From: Pseudoselenomonas ruminantium
GTDB taxonomy: Bacteria; Bacillota; Negativicutes; Selenomonadales; Selenomonadaceae
Direction of reading: 5' to 3'
DNA: 64,000 nucleotides
Assembly: GCF_900104055.1 (NCBI RefSeq)
Contig: NZ_FNJQ01000004.1
Span: 1 to 64,000 of the forward strand
Below the pieces are notes generated by a model, which searched no databases, was not told where the DNA came from, and saw only the letters and a program-made list of their open reading frames with translations. This document shows, in pieces, positions 27,660 through 36,205 of this stretch. Numbering within the stretch: position 1 is the first letter of the stretch; every line of letters begins with the position of its first letter. Both the position numbers and the translations under genes were made by a program.

Positions 27660-28829
27660 GTGAAGAAAAGGGTAAATCTGGCAGCCTGCTATTTTCAAAA
27701 AAATTATGGAAGTATGCTGCAGGCGTATGCATTGCAGGAAGCAGTTAGTTCATTGGGATACGAAGCGGAGAACCTGCGGATTGATGGAATTGCCAGGGAG
27801 ATTCGCAATAAAAAGCTGGGTTACTATGCTCGCCAACTGGCAGACTGGTCCGTGGTGAAAGAAAAGGCAGGCATGGTGCGCAAAGTATGGCAGAAGAAGA
27901 GAAATAAGACCTTTGCCTGCAATAGCCAGATTCGCAATAGAAAATTTCAGGAATTTCAACAGTCGTTTTTTAAAGTATCCCCCTATTTTGCTTCTAAAAA
28001 AGCCATGGGGGAATATGTAAAAGACTGTCAGGCAGTAATTGTCGGCAGTGACCAGCTTTGGCTTCCTTCGAACATAACAGCGGATTATTACACCTTGAAT
28101 TTTGTACCCTTGGAAGTCCGAAAAGCTGCCTATGCTACAAGTTTTGGCGTAAGCAACCTGCCTAAACGTATGCATGAGTTTGTCGCGAACTTTCTGAACC
28201 GCATAGATTATGTTTCTGTGCGGGAAGAAAAAGGCCGTGAACTGGTAGCCAGCATTGCGCATCGGGAGGTGCCAGTCGTTTGTGATCCAACCATGTTGTT
28301 TGCCAAGGAAGAATGGGCAAAACTGATTGCCCCGCAAAAGATTATTCAGGACAAATATATTTTCTGCTACTTCCTGGGAAATAATTTTTGGCAAAGGGAG
28401 ATTGCATGCAAGCTTAGGGAAAAAACTGGCTATAAAATTGTTTCCTTATTACATATGGATGAATATGTGGCGGCAGATGAATTCTTTCCGGACATTGCCC
28501 CCTACGATGTAGGCCCGGCAGAATTTGTGAATCTGATAAGGAATGCGGAATATGTACTGACAGATTCCTTCCATGGTACGGTCTTTTCCGCCCTTCATGG
28601 CAAGGATTTCTTCACTTTCCGCAGATTTTCGCAGAAGGCTACTCTTTCTACCAATTCCCGGATGGATTCGCTCTTTTCCTTATTGGGAGTTCCGGAGCGC
28701 CTGTTGGATGAACATGTAAACGTGGAAGATATGCTGAAAATGTGCTTGGATGTTGATCGGGTTTTGGCAAGAATAGAAAAACTGCGCAGACCTTCATGGG
28801 CATATATTAAGCAGGCGATAGGAGATTGA
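27660..28829 (+). CDS. Polysaccharide pyruvyl transferase family protein
   Basis: This 389-aa protein resembles the CsaB/WcaK-type family that adds ketal-linked pyruvate from PEP to sugars. Family landmarks are QKNYGSMLQAYALQE near the start, VGSDQLW (about 124-130), CDPTMLF and TDSFHGTVFSALHGKDF near the end. Two GTG codons (27657, 27660) follow GAGGAG, and the second has the better spacing. It forms a tight pair with the iron-sulfur gene two bases downstream, an arrangement often seen in surface-polysaccharide loci. Confidence 0.85.
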   Translation: MKKRVNLAACYFQKNYGSMLQAYALQEAVSSLGYEAENLRIDGIAREIRNKKLGYYARQLADWSVVKEKAGMVRKVWQKKRNKTFACNSQIRNRKFQEFQQSFFKVSPYFASKKAMGEYVKDCQAVIVGSDQLWLPSNITADYYTLNFVPLEVRKAAYATSFGVSNLPKRMHEFVANFLNRIDYVSVREEKGRELVASIAHREVPVVCDPTMLFAKEEWAKLIAPQKIIQDKYIFCYFLGNNFWQREIACKLREKTGYKIVSLLHMDEYVAADEFFPDIAPYDVGPAEFVNLIRNAEYVLTDSFHGTVFSALHGKDFFTFRRFSQKATLSTNSRMDSLFSLLGVPERLLDEHVNVEDMLKMCLDVDRVLARIEKLRRPSWAYIKQAIGD

Positions 28830-28830
28830 C

Positions 28831-30036
28831 ATGATAAAAATAGAGCGAGAAGAAGACTGCTGCGGATGTTCAGCCTGTATGGCGGCCTGTCCAGTAGATG
28901 CGATAAAAATGCTGGCAGATGAAGAAGGCTTCCTGTATCCCAAGGTTGATAAAGATAAATGCGTTAACTGTGGCAAATGTGATCGGATCTGCCGCATAAA
29001 GAACCCGGTTGTGGAGGTGTCCAAGGAACAGAAGGCCTATCTTTTCCAGTTGCAGGATAAAAAAATGCGGCTGGATAGTACATCTGGAGGGGCGTTCACC
29101 GCTATCGCCAGCGCTGTACTGCGCAATGGCGGTGTGGTTTTCGGCGCTGCATACACGGATGATTTGCGGGTGATACATACCTATGTGGAGAAGGAAGAAG
29201 ATTTATGGCGTTTTCGGAACAGCAAATACGTGCAGAGTGATGTGCGTAATTCCTTCCGGGAAGTCAAAGCGTTCCTGCAGCAGGGGCGCAAAGTATGCTT
29301 CAGTGGCACTCCTTGCCAGGTAGAAGGTTTACATAGTTATTTGGGAAATGTGGATAAAGAAAAAAGTTTAATCTTAGTCGATTTAGTTTGCCACGCCGTA
29401 CCATCACCGTTATTTTGGGAAAAGTATGTGGCATGGCAACAGGAACGCCTGAGCAGTGAAATAGGAAATATCCGTTTTCGTGACAAACGTCATTATGGAT
29501 ATAAATATCCACAAATGGTTATAGAAGATAAAGCAGGAAATGTTATTTATCATAACGGCGTGGAAAGCGATCCGTATCTAAGAGCGTTCTTCAGTAATCT
29601 AAGCGATAGGCCCTCCTGTTACGAATGTAAATTCAAGAAAAGATACCGTGTCAGTGATATGACAATTTGGGATTGTTTTGATGTGGGGTTGAAAGCACCA
29701 AACATGGATGATGATCAAGGGACTACCAATATTCTTACACATACATCCAAAGGAGAAAAATTTTTACATGAGATTTTGATGAGCACTGATAGGATTGAGT
29801 GTATAGATCCTGATTATTGCGTAAAAGGTATGTGGGAGTTAGTGTATTCCGTTTCGAAGAATAATTGGCGTGATGAATTTTTTAAAGATGTATCTAGTAA
29901 TGGTATGGAGTATCTTATAGATAAATATTTCCCGGATACATCGGTAATAAAAGCAAAGCGACTATTGCGTAAGACGCTGATATGTATGGGGATATATGGA
30001 ATGATAAAAAAATGCATAATGATAATACGAAGATGA
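28831..30036 (+). CDS. Ferredoxin-domain protein with F420-hydrogenase beta-subunit-like C-terminus
   Basis: The 401-aa protein starts with two 4Fe-4S motifs, CCGCSACMAACP and CVNCGKCDRIC (residues 10-50). The rest resembles the coenzyme F420 hydrogenase/dehydrogenase beta-subunit family (SGTPCQVEGLHSYL, LVDLVCHAVPSP, CYECKFKKRYRVSDMTIWD). These proteins recur next to polysaccharide pyruvyl transferases, but their reaction is not established. A flavin or iron-sulfur redox step on a sugar or on the pyruvyl group is an inference. The last third is AT-richer than the first. Confidence 0.8.
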   Translation: MIKIEREEDCCGCSACMAACPVDAIKMLADEEGFLYPKVDKDKCVNCGKCDRICRIKNPVVEVSKEQKAYLFQLQDKKMRLDSTSGGAFTAIASAVLRNGGVVFGAAYTDDLRVIHTYVEKEEDLWRFRNSKYVQSDVRNSFREVKAFLQQGRKVCFSGTPCQVEGLHSYLGNVDKEKSLILVDLVCHAVPSPLFWEKYVAWQQERLSSEIGNIRFRDKRHYGYKYPQMVIEDKAGNVIYHNGVESDPYLRAFFSNLSDRPSCYECKFKKRYRVSDMTIWDCFDVGLKAPNMDDDQGTTNILTHTSKGEKFLHEILMSTDRIECIDPDYCVKGMWELVYSVSKNNWRDEFFKDVSSNGMEYLIDKYFPDTSVIKAKRLLRKTLICMGIYGMIKKCIMIIRR

Positions 30037-30162
30037 TTATTTACATGGATATAATAAATTAATTTACAAAGATATTTTCAAGATATATTTTGTTTTTTAA
30101 AAGCGTATATGAATCAATAAAAAACGCTACTAATTTGATAAAAATGATGAGGAGTTATAGAA

Positions 30163-31272
30163 ATGAAAAAAATCTTAGTAAATTATTTAGGAAGAAAAAG
30201 TGGTACAGCAATGTACTCATATGAGATGACAAAAGGCCTGATAGAAAATGGAGCAATTGTATATGCTATAATATCTGAGCAAAATACTATATTAGATGAA
30301 TGGAAAAAACTTGGGTTGCAAGGTCTTTGTGTATATCCTACATATAATTCTTTATGGTCGTTTATTAAATCAACTATTAGATTTTTAATATTAGGTAGAA
30401 AGGAACTAAAAAAAATATGTGAAACATGGGATATTGATGTTGTCTATGTTCCTGCATTTCATCTTTGGAGTGAACTGGTAAACAGGTTGTTTCCTACAGC
30501 ACATAAGATAATAACAAATCATGATGTATTGCCACATAGCGGAAATATATTTAAAAATAAAATAATATGGTATTATAATTTTATTTCATTAAAAAAAGCA
30601 GATGATATAGTTATATTGTCTAAACAATTTAGTGACGTGATAAAAAAAAGAACTGGATTAGATAACAACCATATCCATGTAATACCTCACGGATGTTTTA
30701 GTTTATATGAAAGAATTTACAATTTGAAACGATATGATTATGGAAATCATAAGGTAAATTTTCTTTTTTTTGGTAGAATTGAGCCATATAAAGGACTTAA
30801 TGTATTAGGCGAAGCTTATAAAAGAATACTTTGTGATGGATATGACGTATCATTAACTATTGTAGGTAATGGAGATTTTTCACTCTATAGTCATACTTTC
30901 AAAGATTTAAAAAATGTTAATATCATTAATCGTTGGATAAAAGATGAAGAGGTATTGAGCTTCTTTCAAGAAGATAATATAGTCACAGTTTTGCCTTATT
31001 TGGATGGAACTCAATCTGGTGTGATTAATATAGCAATGAAACATAGTTCATTAGTCGTTGCATCGAATGTAGGTGGAATAAAAGAACAAATTAAAAACAT
31101 GGAAACAGGGATACTGGTAGAAAGTAATGATGTTGATTCATTGTATAATGCGATGAAATTTACGTTGAATGATAATTGTGAAATTGGTAGGATGAAGCAA
31201 AACGCTCTTCGTGAGATGAGAGAATTATCGTGGGATAAATTATCAAAGAAAATATTAGACATTATTCCATAA
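30163..31272 (+). CDS. Glycosyltransferase, GT4-like
   Basis: This 369-aa GT-B glycosyltransferase has an N-terminal acceptor domain starting KKILVNYLGRKSGT, and a donor domain with FFGRIEPYKGLNVL (about 200-213), IVGNGDFS and VLPYLDGTQSGVINIAMK (about 280-297). It is strongly AT-rich with many AAA, TTA and ATA codons, unlike the flanking housekeeping genes, consistent with horizontal transfer. The 126 bp before it hold no gene, only AT-rich sequence. GAGGAG lies upstream. Confidence 0.85.
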   Translation: MKKILVNYLGRKSGTAMYSYEMTKGLIENGAIVYAIISEQNTILDEWKKLGLQGLCVYPTYNSLWSFIKSTIRFLILGRKELKKICETWDIDVVYVPAFHLWSELVNRLFPTAHKIITNHDVLPHSGNIFKNKIIWYYNFISLKKADDIVILSKQFSDVIKKRTGLDNNHIHVIPHGCFSLYERIYNLKRYDYGNHKVNFLFFGRIEPYKGLNVLGEAYKRILCDGYDVSLTIVGNGDFSLYSHTFKDLKNVNIINRWIKDEEVLSFFQEDNIVTVLPYLDGTQSGVINIAMKHSSLVVASNVGGIKEQIKNMETGILVESNDVDSLYNAMKFTLNDNCEIGRMKQNALREMRELSWDKLSKKILDIIP

Positions 31273-31321
31273 AATGGTTACGGTAGCTTCTTTTAACTAG
31301 GAATATTCATAAGGATGTGGA

Positions 31322-32179
31322 ATGGAAGTGTCAAACGAATATAAATACAAAATAACCATTATAACTGCTACGTATAACAGTGCGATTACGTTAGAACAAA
31401 CAGTAGCAAGTGTGGCACAACAAGATTATCCTAATATAGAATACATCATAGTGGATGGAAAATCAATCGATGGGACACTTGATATAATTAGAAAATATGA
31501 GGATAAAATTAATTTAAAGTGGATAAGTGAGCCAGATAAAGGTATATATGACGCCTTTAATAAGGGGGTAGATATGGCCACTGGAGATTATATTTATTTT
31601 CTTGGCTCGGATGATGCTTTGTGTAATGCGCATATTATTTCGGATATTGTAGCGCATATAGAAGCTGATACGGATGTCCTATCAGCAGCGATTATTGTTG
31701 TAGACGAAAAAAGTAAAAAGTGTTATCCAACATACAATCATCATGCATTAAACAAAGAAAAATATATTGGTGGTCCGATTCCACACCAAGGGATGTTCGT
31801 AAGAACCTCAGTGGTGAAAAAATATAAATTTGATTCAAGTTATACAATAGCAGCAGATTATAAGTTCTTTTTGCAATGCTATTACAATGATGTTGTTAAA
31901 TTCAAATTCATTGATGAGCCTGTGGCTTTCTTCGCGAATAATGGCACAAGTTCTAATTTAGAAGAATGTTTTAAAGAAAATAATCGCATATACAATGAAT
32001 TGCAAGTACCATTTCAAAATTCTATAGTTTTCAATTTAAAGAAATATATGAAAATAGTATTATTGAATATACATTTATTGCCTTGGTTTACAAGATTAAA
32101 AAGACAGAGAAAAATCAAATCGTTAAAGACTAAGCATACATGTGATAATAAAATATGTCGTTGGTGTGGACGTTTGTAA
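31322..32179 (+). CDS. Glycosyltransferase, GT2 family
   Basis: This GT-A fold glycosyltransferase (285 aa) begins TIITATYNSAITLEQTVASV, has VDGKSIDGT, and a DxD-like GSDDALCN (about 95-102), which binds the nucleotide-sugar metal. The C-terminus is basic with a Cys-rich end (CDNKICRWCGRL), which is unusual and may be a small metal site. It is AT-rich like its neighbours. It is the last polysaccharide gene before the CBASS-like pair, 22 bp upstream of it. Confidence 0.87.
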   Translation: MEVSNEYKYKITIITATYNSAITLEQTVASVAQQDYPNIEYIIVDGKSIDGTLDIIRKYEDKINLKWISEPDKGIYDAFNKGVDMATGDYIYFLGSDDALCNAHIISDIVAHIEADTDVLSAAIIVVDEKSKKCYPTYNHHALNKEKYIGGPIPHQGMFVRTSVVKKYKFDSSYTIAADYKFFLQCYYNDVVKFKFIDEPVAFFANNGTSSNLEECFKENNRIYNELQVPFQNSIVFNLKKYMKIVLLNIHLLPWFTRLKRQRKIKSLKTKHTCDNKICRWCGRL

Positions 32180-32201
32180 TTATTAAAATGGAGTATATTT
32201 A

Positions 32202-33191
32202 ATGGATACTGCTAATAAATTGCTAACCCAACTTATGGTTAATAAAGTTAATCTTGATAAAGATATTGTTTCTCAAGCTCGTAAAAGCAGAGATAATTTG
32301 TTAGAAAATATAAAATCATTTTCAAGTGAAGAAGATTTTTTTGAGCTTTGCGATGATTTTAATATTCAATTTGGTTCATTTGCTCGTAAAACAAAGTGCC
32401 AGCCATTAGATGATATTGATTTGATGATCGGTTTATCTGCAAGAGGCGCAACATATTCGGGAAACTCATGGGATGAAATAAAAATTAGTATTCGTAATCC
32501 TGATTTTGGGCAAAAGATGTGTATGAATGATGATGGTACATTAAATAGTAGAAAGGTACTTAATCAGTTCAAGAGAAAATTACAACATGTCCGAGAATAT
32601 GCAAGGTCTGAATTGAATAAAAGACAAGAGGCCGTCGTATTAAATTTGATATCTAAAGATTGGTCTTATGATTTGGTTCCATGCTTTCATACTACGAAGG
32701 AATATGATGGACGGGAATACTTCTTAATTCCCAATGGGAACGGTAACTGGAAGAAAACAGCACCTGATAGAGATAGAGCGTATGTCACGCGTGTTAATCA
32801 GGAAAAAGATGGGATGCTGCTGGAATTAGTACGGCTATGTAAATATTGGAAAAGCAGAAAATTAAAAAATATTTTACCATCATACCTGCTTGAAACAATT
32901 CTAGTGGTTCATTCAAAAGAAGTTCAATATTTGAAAGGTAATTTATTAGAGAGATTTGCCGATGCCCTATGTGCTATAACAGATAAAATATGCTATAGCG
33001 TTCCAGATATGAAGAATATACAGGATGATATCAATGATTTAGATGTAAGTGATAGGCATGCAATTTATAATAAAGCATGTGATGATTATAATAAAGTCTT
33101 AGACGTCATTAATTATGAAAGAATAGGATCATATACAAGGGCAATAAATATACTAACAGATGTTTTGGGAGATGAACTGTTAGATGAATGA
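32202..33191 (+). CDS. CD-NTase (SMODS) nucleotide second-messenger synthase, CBASS-like
   Basis: This 329-aa cGAS/DncV-like nucleotidyltransferase has active-site motifs GS (58-59) in FGSFARKT, Asp71 and Asp73 in LDDIDLM, and the third Asp157 in SYDLVPCF, so it looks catalytically intact. A helical C-terminal domain (about 190-329) completes the fold. Family enzymes sense phage infection and make cyclic or linear oligonucleotides that activate an effector. The next gene overlaps by 8 bp and encodes a membrane effector type known to pair with SMODS enzymes. No HORMA, TRIP13 or E1/E2 gene is present, so it would be a minimal system. The nucleotide product is unknown. Confidence 0.87.
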   Translation: MDTANKLLTQLMVNKVNLDKDIVSQARKSRDNLLENIKSFSSEEDFFELCDDFNIQFGSFARKTKCQPLDDIDLMIGLSARGATYSGNSWDEIKISIRNPDFGQKMCMNDDGTLNSRKVLNQFKRKLQHVREYARSELNKRQEAVVLNLISKDWSYDLVPCFHTTKEYDGREYFLIPNGNGNWKKTAPDRDRAYVTRVNQEKDGMLLELVRLCKYWKSRKLKNILPSYLLETILVVHSKEVQYLKGNLLERFADALCAITDKICYSVPDMKNIQDDINDLDVSDRHAIYNKACDDYNKVLDVINYERIGSYTRAINILTDVLGDELLDE

Positions 33192-34101
33192 AAAGTCCAT
33201 ATTTCATATACAGAATGATGAGTTTATATTAAGATGCTTGCGGACACAAAGCCAGATGTATTCTAAGGCTAAGAAATATAATATATATGAAGCAGTTTTA
33301 ACCTTTATACTGCCCGTTTGTGCTGTATTCATAAATTTAATAAATATTCTAAGAGAATATAGTGACTATATTAATTGTATGGCGTTTTTATTTATTGTAA
33401 TTACTTACTTTATAGCGAATAAATCAATACAAATGAAGACACAAGCTGCAATGATTCAACAATATATAGATTCATCGTTATACAACAGGGTATTAATGGA
33501 TGATAAAAATGTTTTTAAGATTAGTGACCTAAATAAAAACAATATTGCGTTATTGATTGCTAAATATGGTAACGATGATACGGATGATTTTAGAAATTGG
33601 TATGCAGATTACTCGATGTTTCCAGCGGAAATGCAGATTTTTTACTGTCAAAAAGATAATATATATTGGGACGGTTGGTTAAGGAAAAAATTATACGTGG
33701 CAATCGCTATAGGCATGTTTCTAGCGTTGGCGTTGTTGTTACTAATTAGTTGCTATTATTCGATGTACCTAATTAATCTTTTGAATATATGTAGTGCAAT
33801 TGCTGTTTTTAGATTCATATGGCCAGTATTTATGAAATTGCATAAAGATGTGAGTCGAATGGATGAGATAGGCGATTATATAAAACATATAGAAATGCAA
33901 TTACAAAATAACAATGTTAATGATTTGTTAGTGGAATTGACAATGTTACAGGTAAAAATTATGGAGCATCGTAAAAATGCTGTATTAGTTCCAGATTTTA
34001 TTCATAAAATATTTAAGAGTAAAATTCAAGAAGATATAGAAAGAAGAATTAAATTTAATAAACTGATGAGTGATTTTGAAAATAATCAAATATCGAAATA
34101 A
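33184..34101 (+). CDS. S-4TM family putative pore-forming effector
   Basis: This 305-aa membrane protein has two hydrophobic hairpins, at about 34-79 and 171-216, separated by a cytoplasmic-type middle with QYIDSSLYNRVL and IYWDGWLRKKLY. This fits the SMODS-associated four-TM family. The expected role is inner-membrane disruption once the partner enzyme's nucleotide signal binds, killing the infected cell. It overlaps the CD-NTase gene by 8 bp, so the two are coupled. Its AT content is like the upstream glycosyltransferases. It is followed by a relic of a fic gene promoter region on the other strand. Confidence 0.82.
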   Translation: MNEKSIFHIQNDEFILRCLRTQSQMYSKAKKYNIYEAVLTFILPVCAVFINLINILREYSDYINCMAFLFIVITYFIANKSIQMKTQAAMIQQYIDSSLYNRVLMDDKNVFKISDLNKNNIALLIAKYGNDDTDDFRNWYADYSMFPAEMQIFYCQKDNIYWDGWLRKKLYVAIAIGMFLALALLLLISCYYSMYLINLLNICSAIAVFRFIWPVFMKLHKDVSRMDEIGDYIKHIEMQLQNNNVNDLLVELTMLQVKIMEHRKNAVLVPDFIHKIFKSKIQEDIERRIKFNKLMSDFENNQISK

Positions 34102-34219
34102 GTTTTCTTGATATGTTATTGAGAAGAATAAGAGGCGTGTTTGTTTTAATAAAGCGTGGTTCAGGCATTTTTTCGGAGATCAGTTGCTTAGTCAGTTTTT
34201 CTACATTATTTGAGTTCAT
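34055..34219 (-). pseudogene. Truncated copy of the fic 5' end
   Basis: The minus strand has an ATG at 34219 with a ribosome-site region and 17 codons (MNSNNVEKLTKQLISEK) nearly identical to the start of the fic gene at 36123. Homology stops at the A-tract (about 34166). What follows is only the antisense of the S-4TM gene end, running to a stop at 34055. It is read as a relic or a recombination scar, not a working gene. Confidence 0.65.
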
Positions 34220-34282
34220 AATATCCCCCTTGTTCAGCGTATACATATATCTATATTTTAACATATTTCGCGTAAAAATGGA
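34166..34282. repeat. Direct repeat, copy 1 (fic promoter and 5' end)
   Basis: About 115 bp match 36070-36182 in the same orientation at roughly 85% identity by eye. They include the fic start, its ribosome site and the upstream stretch GTTCAGCGTA...TTTTAACATATTT. The two copies bracket gmd and fic. Confidence 0.7.
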
Positions 34283-34297
34283 AAAGGAGCGTTTAGT

Positions 34298-35329
34298 TTG
34301 AAAAAAGCTTTAATCACAGGCATTACCGGGCAGGATGGTTCCTATTTGACGGAACTGCTCCTCTCTAAAGGTTATGAGGTGCATGGTATTGTGCGGCGGC
34401 ATAGTACGTCATGCACAGAGAGGATTGATCATTTGCTGGGGGATGAGGCCAATAAGGATTGCTTGTTCCTGCATTATGGGGACTTGACGGATTCATCGAA
34501 TTTCCATCGTTTGATTATGGAGATTAAGCCGGATGAGGTTTACAATCTGGCGGCGCAGTCGCATGTGGCGGTGTCTTTTGAGGTGCCGGAGTATACGGCA
34601 GATGCTACAGGTGTGGGGACGGTGAAGCTTTTGGAAGCTATCCGCCAGTCCGGTTTGCCAATCAAGTTTTATCAGGCGTCTACGTCGGAATTGTTTGGCG
34701 GCATTCCGGAGACCGCACCGCAGAGTGAGAAGACACCGTTCTATCCGAAATCTCCCTATGGTGCGGCGAAACTCTATAGCTTCTGGATTACAAAGAACTA
34801 TCGTGAATCCTATGATATGTTCGCCTGTAATGGTATTCTCTTCAACCACGAATCCCCGCGCCGCGGTGAGACTTTCGTCACGCGCAAGATTACGCTGGCC
34901 GTGGGCCGGATCATGGCCGGCAAGCAGGAAAAACTCAGTCTGGGCAACCTTGATGCCAAACGTGACTGGGGATTTGCCGGTGATTATGTGGAAGGCATGT
35001 GGCGTATGCTTCAGCAGGATAAGGCCGATGATTATGTACTGGCCACCAACGAGACGCATACCGTCCGTGAATTTGTGCAGCTGGCGTTCAAGGAAGTTGG
35101 CGTGGATATCGAGTGGCAGGGTATTGGCGTTGAAGAAAAAGGTTACTGCAAGAAAACCGGCAAGCTTTTGGTGGATGTAGATCCGCAGTTCTTCCGTCCA
35201 GCAGAAGTGGAACTCCTCTGGGGCGATAGCACGAAAGCAGAACAAGAACTGGGCTGGAAGCGCAAGGTTTCCTTCCCGGAGCTGGTGAGCATGATGGTCA
35301 AGACAGATTGTGAGAAGGCAAAAAAATGA
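34298..35329 (+). CDS. gmd: GDP-mannose 4,6-dehydratase
   Basis: This 343-aa short-chain dehydrogenase/reductase converts GDP-D-mannose to GDP-4-keto-6-deoxy-mannose. The NAD(P) motif [10 protein letters not shown] is near the start, then HGIVRRHS, the catalytic YxxxK in [12 protein letters not shown] (about 149-160) and [16 protein letters not shown], all typical of Gmd. The start is TTG after AAGGAG. GC content is much higher than in the CBASS and flippase genes on either side. Together with manC, manB and fcl it gives GDP-L-fucose. Confidence 0.95.
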   Translation: MKKALITGITGQDGSYLTELLLSKGYEVHGIVRRHSTSCTERIDHLLGDEANKDCLFLHYGDLTDSSNFHRLIMEIKPDEVYNLAAQSHVAVSFEVPEYTADATGVGTVKLLEAIRQSGLPIKFYQASTSELFGGIPETAPQSEKTPFYPKSPYGAAKLYSFWITKNYRESYDMFACNGILFNHESPRRGETFVTRKITLAVGRIMAGKQEKLSLGNLDAKRDWGFAGDYVEGMWRMLQQDKADDYVLATNETHTVREFVQLAFKEVGVDIEWQGIGVEEKGYCKKTGKLLVDVDPQFFRPAEVELLWGDSTKAEQELGWKRKVSFPELVSMMVKTDCEKAKK

Positions 35330-35367
35330 CAAGTCAGATTGCGGTCATTTGACTAGCTGACTTGTCA
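35327..35367. terminator. Inverted repeat between gmd and fic
   Basis: TGACAAGTCAG (35327-35337) pairs perfectly with CTGACTTGTCA (35357-35367), and the gmd stop codon lies in the first arm. There is no T run on either side, so it may be a weak or factor-aided terminator between these convergent genes, or a binding site. Confidence 0.45.
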
Positions 35368-35381
35368 GACGGATAGTGTAT

Positions 35382-36123
35382 TCAACGGAAATCTTTTACA
35401 AAATGCTTGCAGTATGCCGTGTACTTATCCTGTGCGGACAAGCATGTATCTGTCAGGTAGCCGGATTCGCGGTAAATTTCTCGTAAGCCGCGAGAGTAGA
35501 ACTGCTTGTGATCGTTGTCAATAATGAAGGGGATTATGCCATGGTTCAGGCATTCCTTGAAGAGCAGCAGTCTTCCTACCCGGCCATTGCCATCCTGAAA
35601 GGGATGGATAGCTTCAAAGTCAACGTGGAATTTAAGCAGGGTGTGGAAATCATACTTTGAGAGCATCAGGTAATCATCAATGAGTTTTTCCATATCACTG
35701 GTTACTTTATCTGGTGGGGAGTTTTCCTTGTCACCAATTGTATTGGCCAGGGCCTTATACTCTCCGACGTTGAACCAATCTAAATCGGCATCGGTGGTAT
35801 TTGTTTTGAGAATCTTGTGCAGATGTTTGATGATTTTTTCATTCAGAGATTGGGCGTAGTTTTGCAGGATAAAGTCAAACGCCCGGAAGTGATTCATGGT
35901 TTCAGTAATATCATTGCTATCAATGACTTCATTGCCGTTACTAAGAATTGTGTGGGTGTTAAAGAGATTGACAGTATGCTTGTGACTTAGCTTGCTGCCC
36001 TCAATGCGGTTGCTGTTGTAAGCCAGATTTGTCTGGGTGAAATGATAAATGCCATTTTTGTATTTGGCGTTTTTTTTCAGAGATTAGTTGCTTAATAAGC
36101 TTTTCTACATTATCTGAGTTCAT
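35382..36123 (-). pseudogene. Fic-domain (AMP-transferase) gene, frameshifted at an A8 tract
   Basis: From the ATG at 36123, after an AAGGAGGAT ribosome site, the frame runs MNSDNVEKLIKQLISEKK and then shifts at eight A residues (complement of 36070-36077). Seven A would join it to one 246-codon frame. That frame has the class II inhibitory motif SNRIEG and the full catalytic motif HPFQDGNGRVGR, so the rest of the gene is intact. Fic enzymes AMPylate or otherwise modify target proteins. Only an internal ATG at 35897 would be read without slippage, and that product lacks the inhibitory motif. Phase variation, transcript slippage, decay or sequencing error are all possible. Confidence 0.75.
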
Positions 36124-36182
36124 AGTATCCTCCTTGTTCAGCGTACATATCTATGTTTTAACATATTTTGGGTGAAAATGGG
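36070..36182. repeat. Direct repeat, copy 2, with A8 tract at its edge
   Basis: This is the partner of 34166-34282. It contains the fic start codon and ribosome site (minus strand) and the sequence just upstream of the flippase gene. The homology ends at the homopolymer (36070-36077), as in copy 1, which has six A. Confidence 0.7.
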
Positions 36183-36205
36183 AAAAGAATTGATGGTGGT
36201 GATCA

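Noticed and set aside
35382-35897. The 171-residue Fic fragment as a complete gene
   Set aside because: It starts internally at an ATG without a ribosome site and lacks the first helices and the SNRIEG motif, which are encoded intact upstream in the same frame. The frameshifted full gene is the better description.
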